This document shows positions 57,060 to 64,000 of a DNA stretch of 64,000 nucleotides, in pieces. The stretch spans positions 5,705,501-5,769,500 of the forward strand of contig JAPFBL010000255.1 of NCBI GenBank assembly GCA_026182355.1, written 5' to 3'. The stretch comes from Hermatobates lingyangjiaoensis. Its lineage: Eukaryota; Arthropoda; Insecta; Hemiptera; Hermatobatidae. Numbering within the stretch: position 1 is the first letter of the stretch; every line of letters starts with the position of its first letter. The translations under genes were made by a program, and so were the position numbers. A model generated the notes under the pieces. It did not search any database, was not told where the DNA came from, and saw only the letters and a list, made by a program, of their open reading frames with translations.

Positions 57060-59395
57060 ATAAACTTATCTTTACCCATGTCTATTTTCAAACAGAAATC
57101 TAAGGTTGTAGCATTTTATTTATAAATTGTATTAGAAAAAGATGTTTTCTCTAAAAAACCTATTTCTGATGAGAAATATTAACAAAACTCAATCAATAAT
57201 GTCAAAAAAAGTTAATGATTTAGTTAGATCAGATTTTTTCTAAAATCAAATTATCACAAAACCTGACCGGAATGAGAGAAACGGATGTCATTTTTGGATT
57301 ACGCGGTGTAAAAATACCCTAAATAAGTTGAAATACAATAGACAATTTACAACATTGTTGAGTTTTAACCCCGTTTAATTAGGATAAGAATAGGAATTTC
57401 TAGAAGGTGTCAAATTGATCTGAAATGATCTCTTGGATTGGAATCTTCCTGTTATTTAGAAAGTGGCTCCAGTCTGCATATAGACGAGTCAAAAATTAAT
57501 AGCACAACCAGTAAAAATAAGCTTACTCTCATGTGGATACCTGGAAATAAGAGATCACAGAGATGAGGAACTGTTTGGTTTCAAAAAAGTTGGAGCAATT
57601 TCTGAATGGATGAAGAAAGCAGGTCAAATCTTGTTACAACAATCGTGCGCTTTATTTAGTTTAAAAACACTTTCCAAATGGACTTATTAAGTTTTTCTTT
57701 TGCCATCTGCGAAAAATTGTTACTGGCTGAAAGACTTGTGTGCCATTTTTTATTTTAACTTTTTTTTTAAATATTTAATTTACTGAAAGTAAATATAGCT
57801 TAAATATTTAAGGTTGATTTAATTAGCATTGTATACAAGTCATCTGATGCTTTTCACCCTGTATGTACAGTAAACAGACTGGAGCTATAAGGATAGCTCC
57901 AGTCACCTAGCAAACAACTCAATTCGGTTTTATTGAGCATTTCATATTTTGTAGAAAATGTAACATTTCATACGTTTATATTTTATTTACAGTTACAGCT
58001 TTACAATTTTTTTTTTCATTCTTAACCCCAAATAACAAATAATGATTTTCTAAAATTGTATTAAGTTGATTGTAGATACGGTATTTTCATGTACTCTGAA
58101 TTCCGGTAGTCTGAACCTAAGGAGTTCAAATAAATTTTAACAAACCTCGAAGAAGCATTTATTTTATCGAAAACAATATCACCTCTGTTTCTAGGCAGAC
58201 AACGGTAACCAAATTAAGAATCTGTAAATATATTATTATTAAAGAAAAACAAAGAAGACACTGTCTGTTTTTATTTGGAATTGATGGATTCATGGGATAT
58301 TAATTCTGAGAGAAAGTGTTGACACTTGGCACTGTCTAATTCTATAATGTCTACAATAAAGCAGTCTATTACTCACAACAAAACAGATAAATAACTGTCT
58401 ACTACGTTAACATCAAAACCAATTAAACATTGGCAAACCCTTTTGCACCTGTTCACAATTATTGCAATAAATTTATAACTTTTGTGTGTATGTGTGTGTA
58501 TGTATGTAATGTATGTTTTTCCATTACCTTGAGAGGTAATTAATTATAATACGGGATTTGTGTCACACAAAGTATATTGTACAAGTATAATTCAATGAAA
58601 GTGTTGTTATTCAATTGCTTCTTAAAATATTAAGAATTACATTTTAAAATTATTTAAATCAATTTTATTAATGATATTCGAAAAGTATGTAAGGATTATG
58701 TCTTTGAGAAGTTGTGATCTGGATACTGGCCAAGAGCCATCAGTGGCCCGAACTTGTTTGATCAAAGACAGAGGACCTCTGTAACTTTGAAGTACAGGGC
58801 AGTGTTAGATCAAATGCTACCAGTTCTGAGAGTACTATCCTTATCCATGCATTCTGTAATATTATGTGAAATCTGGTTAAATATGCATACTCTCTCGTAT
58901 TATACTTTTTCATCCTTTCTATTTCTGGTAATCTGATATTTTAAGTTATTTCTTCGATTTTGGGTGGAATAAGTTTTGAAGCTAATATAAGCAAAGCGAC
59001 TTCATAACTAATAGTTCTAAAACCCTTTGTTTCGTTTCATTTTTTTTTACAATAGATTTTCTTCCCACGGATGATATAAATTAATAAATGGCTTTGTGAC
59101 ACCGGTATGCATTCTTAACGCTTCACTGCCAAGGTTCCAATAAACTATTACAGATCTTTACAAAATATTTATGGTTTAATATTTGAAGTCCTTGAACATG
59201 TCTAACTTTTTTCGTTAATCTATATGTGTTGAATGATTCTGAGGTACCTTTCCTTTTAACAAATAGCACTCACGACTTTTTTCGGATTGAAAACTATCTT
59301 GTTTCCTTCCACTCACTGTGTTACGAAGTATAGAGCCTCGGTAGATATTTTTCATTTTCAGGGTAGATATGGATGAAAATAATACCGTGAATAAT
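57060..59395. other. AT-rich non-coding DNA, no gene seen
   Basis: No recognisable element. A short GT/ATGT-rich patch lies at about 58483-58512. Confidence 0.4.
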
Positions 59396-59399
59396 AAAA

Positions 59400-59512
59400 C
59401 GATGATGTCATCATTTGGTGATGATGTCATCGTTTGGTTATGCCATCATCATTTTGGTGATGATGTCATTTGGTGAGGCACGTCATCAATGTGGTGATGA
59501 CGTCATCATTTG
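59400..59512. repeat. Minisatellite of GATGATGTCATCATTTGGT units
   Basis: About six imperfect units with GATGATGTCATC, which is itself nearly palindromic; one contains a perfect CRE (TGACGTCA, about 59497-59504). The units vary in length. Confidence 0.8.
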
Positions 59513-59519
59513 TACTTTC

Positions 59520-61610
59520 GGGACCTTCATGAGGCAGAAGTATAGCTCCTTTATAATTCGACTCTAATATTAACATGGTGAGTGGCATTACTAATTTGAT
59601 TTTTACATTGGGAGTCTTAAAACATTCCTTACTCAAGTTAAACGTAAAACATGGTAAGTTTTACCTTGATGACAATAAAAGAGGCTTCTGTTGTTCATTA
59701 CACAGTTAAAAGAGCAGGCATAGATTTTTAACTACTCCATTATTTTCCTTGAAAAAGTTTACATATGAAAACATTTTTTACTTTTGTACAGACACATCGA
59801 TATATTTTTACGTAAGCAACGAAGATATACACTGAAATTGACTTTCATGTAATTATATAATATTTCCCTAGCTACTCCAGTTGTGAATGAAATAATCCTT
59901 CTAACCCAATTTTATAAAGTATAACAGTTCATCAAAGTAAGTTGACTAATTGAAGTCAAATGTACAATGTTTCATGGCCCAAATTATGATTTTCACCAAC
60001 TGAACTTCTTCAGTGTTATGAATAATGCAGAAAATGAGCATGAGTCCACTTCTGCATGGACAGCAAATGCTTTATAGTTGTTAATCGTGAAAACATTATG
60101 AGCATTATACCATCATTGGTATGTCAATATTGAACACGGATTATACTGTTGGCTGTAAAAGAGACACGATTTTTACAAGACACGAGATACGAGTTAAGCA
60201 ATTGCTTTCTATACTCGTATGTTTGGTTTTCATTTTCTTCTTTTTAAAGAATTTTATTCATAAATTTGATGACGATATAAGTGACATATGAATTATAATA
60301 TTGTGTCCTCTTTACCCACTTCTCTCCCTCCTATTAAAGCTTCAATTTGAAAACACTTTATAGCATGTAGAACTCACTTTTAAAGTTCCTACCCATCGTG
60401 AATCTGTGTCATAATCTGGTGCCAAACTTGTCAACTAGTTAAAAGTTTGATGGAAAGTCGTCTAGTAGATTGATATCATAACTGACATTTGTGACAAGTT
60501 GTTAAAATCTGAACTTAGCTTTTATTTTTAATCAAGTAACTTTTATTTTTAAGTTATAGGATGCAACAAGTAATGCCCAAACAAATTATCATGTGGTACA
60601 CGATAAAATAGGAATATTTTACTATTAAAAATGTATTGATTTAAAAAAAAAAAATGATATCTAAAGCGATGGGCTACCTATATAAGTGAAAAGTGTATTG
60701 GCCGATGTCATTGATTTATTTATTTAATCGTACGTATTTCATTGAAAAACTATTTAAAATTTACATTCATTATAGGAACCTGTAAATTATGGTTTTTAGA
60801 TTTTTTCTTTGATTCACAAAGGGAAATATTACTACTAAAGAGTGAAGACAATACGCTGAAATCAATTTTCAAACAATCAAATACCAATAACAAATTTGTC
60901 TAAACAAATTTTAGATTTAGCCATTGAGAATCTAACAAATTTTTCAACAAGTGAAACAAAATAAGAAAATAAAACAACACTCCACAAGATATATTATGAG
61001 AATTGAATTCTGCAAACTATAAAACAAACCAGGAGGTAAAAGAAAACAATAAGCAAGAACAGAACAAATGCAGATGACTCAGTGAAGGTGATAGTTTATT
61101 GCAGGAGTATGTCAGCAACCGACATAGAAATGAAAGACACTGGTAAAAGGAAGAAACACTCCAACAATCCAATATAGTATTTGAGTATTTCTGTCATCAT
61201 AAATTTGTTCATACATTGTTATGAGATAACTACTCTTTCCCCACGTCTTCGTAAGCATTTCAAATAACAGCAGCTTCAAATAATGAGACGTGACAGAAAC
61301 ATAAAATAAACTTCAAAAATACGCTCTTGCTATAGATATCAATAGTTAACTGATTTATTTAATAATATATTAATTTTTTTATATATTATTTAATTTTTTG
61401 AATAAAAGTTATAGATAATGACAATAATACCATTGTTGGTTATTAGGTTTTTGAAAGCTTGTATATTTTGAAGATTTCACCTGAATTTAATGATGGCAAC
61501 TCAATGTGAATTTTAATTTCACACCAACTGGGAACTCGTTCCCAGCGACTGCTCTTGGACCTCCAAAAACTGCATCAACTGTTTGTCGATTCTGTTGGCC
61601 GTGCTTGGAC
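59520..61610. other. AT-rich non-coding DNA, no gene seen
   Basis: No recognisable repeats or frames. If the exon at 61620-61830 is real, this is likely its downstream intron. Confidence 0.35.
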
Positions 61611-61619
61611 CAACCTTAC

Positions 61620-61830
61620 CCTCCATAAGTGGTCATAAAGCTTCTGTCAACAACCATTCCAACCTGCCTGTCTCTACTCATGCCAATAACTGCGGTCTTT
61701 CTTTCAAAGAATCCTTCAGGTTTTAGGTCTGTCTGTGCTAGTGTCTCCCTGAACATAATATTGTTACTCCTGGAGTCTCCGGGGAAGCCCATATTTGACT
61801 GTTCATTACACTCAGTGCACCTGGCCCATG
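61620..61830 (-). CDS. Candidate internal coding exon of a host gene
   Basis: On the minus strand a strong splice acceptor (ATCTTTTTTAG, intron end at 61831) precedes a 211-bp open stretch ending in a good donor (GGAGG then GTAAGG, intron start at 61619). It encodes 69 full codons: WARCTECNEQSNMGFPGD, then FRETLAQTDLKPEGFFERK, TAVIGMSRDRQVGMVVD and RSFMTTYGG. Residue composition is unlike the translated AT-rich noise around it. I do not recognise the protein. Beyond the donor another frame stays open about 33 codons (KVGPSTANRIDKQLMQFLE), so a single-frameshift pseudogene is the main alternative. A family T copy is inserted just upstream, in what would be the preceding intron. Confidence 0.45.
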
Positions 61831-61881
61831 CTAAAAAAGATAAATTTAATATATTCACATATTTTTGATTTCTTAACTTTT

Positions 61882-62110
61882 ATTTTACTATAAGTAAAGT
61901 ATAGTAATCATGAAAAAAAATTATCACGAGAGTTTGAACCCTTTACACGTTTTGTGGTTCACTATAGCTTTTCGAGGATGTCTAAGTGTGTCTGTCTATG
62001 TGTTTATATGTGTGTGGATGGGTGTATATCGGCTGATAGTTCAAATTCATATTTTACCCAAAATGGGTCCCAACAATGCTTATTAAGGACTTTATATAAT
62101 ATATAAGGGA
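61882..62110 (+). mobile_element. Family T 5'-end fragment
   Basis: TTTTACTATAAGTAAAGTAT then AGTAATCATGAAAAA starts the copy. It continues with a GT-rich stretch (61985-62015) and CAAATTCATATTTTACCCA. No 3' terminus; similarity fades near 62110. Confidence 0.6.
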
Positions 62111-62298
62111 ATAAAATTCTAAAAACTATTAAAGTAATTTTTTTTTATTTGTCTGTACTCTTATTTTTATGGTACTTTCCAGCATGTGATGGATGGTTAC
62201 CTAAGAAAATTAATTATAATGAAATTACATACCGCAATCTTAACAAATCTTAAGGTCATATACTTCTTGGCGTGTTTAAGAACCCCATTGTTTTGGGG

Positions 62299-62375
62299 CA
62301 GGGGTGTCCAATACGTCGATCAGGATCGACCGGTCGATTACACAGTTAGTTTGGGATTGATCGCATGGTATTTAA
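62299..62375 (+). mobile_element. Solo hAT terminal inverted repeat
   Basis: CAGGGGTGTCCAATACGTCG followed by ATCAGGATCGACCGGTCGAT is the typical left end of a hAT element. No matching right end (a GGACACCCCTG-type terminus) was found up to 64000. The terminus is followed within about 20 nt by the 54-bp minisatellite, which may have grown from its interior. Confidence 0.6.
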
Positions 62376-62394
62376 GAAAAAAAAAAAAATATAT

Positions 62395-62910
62395 GAGGCA
62401 ATCATTCATTTTCAGAGTGGCATTCCCCATATGACTGGGAAATGAATAATACGAAGCTGTCATTGATTCTTGATATTTGATTAGGAAATAAATATGAAGC
62501 TGCCACTGATTCTCGATGTAGCATTTCCCATTGAGTGTGAAATTAATATGAGCCGTCATTGATTCTTGATGTGCCATTTCCCATTAGATTGTGAAATTAA
62601 TGTGAGCTGTCATTGATTCTTGATGTGCCATTTCCCATTAGATTGTGAAATTAATATGAGCCGTCATTGATTCTTGATGTGCCATTTCCCATTGAGTGTG
62701 AAATTAATATGAGCCGTCATTGATTCTTGATGTGCCATTTCCCATTAGATTGTGAAATTAATATGAGCCGTCATTGATTCTTGATGTGCCATTTCCCATT
62801 AGATTGTGAAATTAATGTGAGCTGTCATTGATTCTTGATGTGCCATTTCCCATTAGATTGTGAAATTAATATGAGCTGTCATTGACTCTTGATGTGCCAT
62901 TTCCAAGTTT
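62395..62910 (+). repeat. 54-bp minisatellite, about nine units
   Basis: Units contain TCATTGATTCTTGATGTGCC and ATTTCCCATTAGATTGTGAA with ATTAATATGAGC. GATGTG recurs at 62515, 62568, 62622, 62676, 62729, 62783, 62837 and 62891, a period of 53 or 54 bp. Units differ slightly (GAGTGTG versus TAGATTGTG); the first unit is shorter and more diverged. Confidence 0.95.
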
Positions 62911-62914
62911 TATC

Positions 62915-63875
62915 ATATCTTGAGTCATTGGACTTTATTGGACTTCCTAGGCTTACTTGTAATCTTTACTATAATTTAGTTTTAGTAATGGAGAACGTTC
63001 TCTTCTTGAGAACTGTATAGTGATATCTATAAAATTCCGTTTAAATGTTGTCACGAAATATGCATAGGTTAAACTGGTAAATCATTAAAATTGCATCTCA
63101 AACGTCAATAAACCGTAGTTAGAGGTGAACAAAATATCTCATTTGTGCATATGATATTCGTAAATTAGAAAGAAGCTAAAATGTTCACATATGCAAAATT
63201 GATATTGTTAAGAAATATCGAGTCTTAACAGATCAAACACTATAAACATCCAACATATAGTGTTTCAGTTATCTCTTCCTAAACTCTTTTGTTCACACTT
63301 CGTTGGTAAACCTGTTGTTATTTTGAAAATATAACAACAAGCACAAATCACAAAATTATACCACAAAATTCAGTATGCTGAGGAATGTAAGACCGATGAA
63401 TGGATATTAATAAAACTTTATAAAAACCATGTTAAATGCATTAAACCTGAAGATAGTGTGACCCTGATCACTTATGCCAATGTCCTTCAATAGGTGATCT
63501 GGTAATAAGGAACAGTCCAAGTGTCAAACAGTCGAAAGAGACCAATCGTATGTATGAGTAGCTCTAGTAACTAAAGGAGCTGCGAGGTCCGGAAAAACTC
63601 ATATATAGGAATGACAACGACTTCATTGTCCAGTGGAATAACAAGGCACCTTTCCACCGGTGCCTCAAATTGTGATTCAAGGAAAACAACCAGCAATAAA
63701 TATTCAACTTGGCAATTCTTATAGCATATTAAACTTGTTTTCTAACAGACCGACCCGGATTAGCCAAGTAGAAGGAAAGTTCAACCACCCTACCTTAATC
63801 CCCCAAAATGCTCCCTGATACAAGAGGAATGACTAACTCACCTTGTCTATATGAACTCGCCAATCCGAAAATAAA
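62915..63875. other. Non-coding DNA left of the terminal hammerhead motif
   Basis: No frame or repeat recognised. 63480-63880 is less AT-rich than average and may be part of a PLE-like fragment whose hammerhead motif follows at 63882. Confidence 0.35.
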
Positions 63876-63881
63876 CCCATT

Positions 63882-63926
63882 ATTGTCCTGAAGATGAATG
63901 TAGTGCATTCGAAACATATCGACAAT
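63882..63926 (+). ncRNA. Hammerhead ribozyme-like motif with long helix I
   Basis: Helix I ATTGTC (63882-63887) pairs with GACAAT (63921-63926). CTGAAGA (63888-63894), one unpaired T, helix II GAATG/CATTC (five perfect pairs), GAAA (63911-63914), then helix III ACATAT, one change away from the ACATGT of the 46891 copy, and C63920 at the cleavage position. Downstream DNA is TA-rich up to the window edge, so any PLE coding part would lie beyond 64000. Confidence 0.65.
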
Positions 63927-64000
63927 TAATATATGGGATAAGTTATACAGTTTTAATGAATAGACCAGAAAAAACTTTTGGAAAATGGAAAAATTGTCCA

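Noticed and set aside
62395..62910. CRISPR-like array
   Set aside because: The units are head-to-tail without unique spacers, in an animal genome context.

Overview
The window looks like a gene-poor, AT-rich piece of an animal nuclear genome, most likely an arthropod and probably an insect. The grounds are long TA/GT/GA microsatellites, tRNA-derived SINEs, relics of jockey/R1-type reverse transcriptases, a hAT element, Penelope-like fragments with hammerhead ribozymes, and a Ty3/gypsy element whose primer-binding site matches animal tRNA-Phe. A hemipteran is only a guess. No bacterial operon, rRNA or canonical tRNA gene was seen. Nearly everything recognisable is mobile DNA; one short stretch (61620-61830, minus) looks like a host coding exon.

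Left part (1-22 kb): AT-rich DNA with two tRNA-derived SINEs (about 1800-1985 minus, 11379-11690 plus). A 200-bp inverted repeat at 6473-6672 carries a hammerhead-ribozyme core, followed by a Penelope-like 5' fragment. Three long copies of one non-coding repeat family, here called family T, lie at 8515-10331 (minus), 11998-15640 (plus) and 18221-19958 (minus). Both ends of family T carry the palindrome ACTTTACTATAAGTAAAGT. A TA/GT compound microsatellite sits at 21195-21341.

Middle part (22-46 kb): a 670-bp non-autonomous hAT element with a perfect 8-bp target duplication (23091-23760), a reverse-transcriptase relic (35880-36720 minus) next to more family T pieces, a 1-kb purine-rich tract with a 6-copy 91-bp satellite (39346-40345), and the best-preserved element of the window. 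That is a 5156-bp Ty3/gypsy LTR retrotransposon on the minus strand (40508-45663) with LTRs that look identical by eye, a TACA target duplication, gag, protease and RT-RNaseH-integrase frames. Gag and protease share a frame split by one UGA; pol is in the -1 frame relative to protease.

Right part (46-64 kb): a cluster of short Penelope-like (PLE) fragments arranged head to head (46560-49850), including a near-perfect 180-bp-arm palindrome with one hammerhead ribozyme on each strand. Then come a jockey-type relic, a decayed copy of a multicopy arthropod gene (56138-57047), a CRE-rich minisatellite, the candidate exon, a solo hAT terminus joined to a 54-bp minisatellite, and a further hammerhead motif near the right edge (63882-63926).

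The most unusual content is the set of nine or more hammerhead-like motifs with PLE 5' fragments that all break at a TA run, the family T elements with terminal palindromes, and the two-step recoding layout of the LTR element. All calls come from reading the sequence by eye; identities and alignments were not computed.
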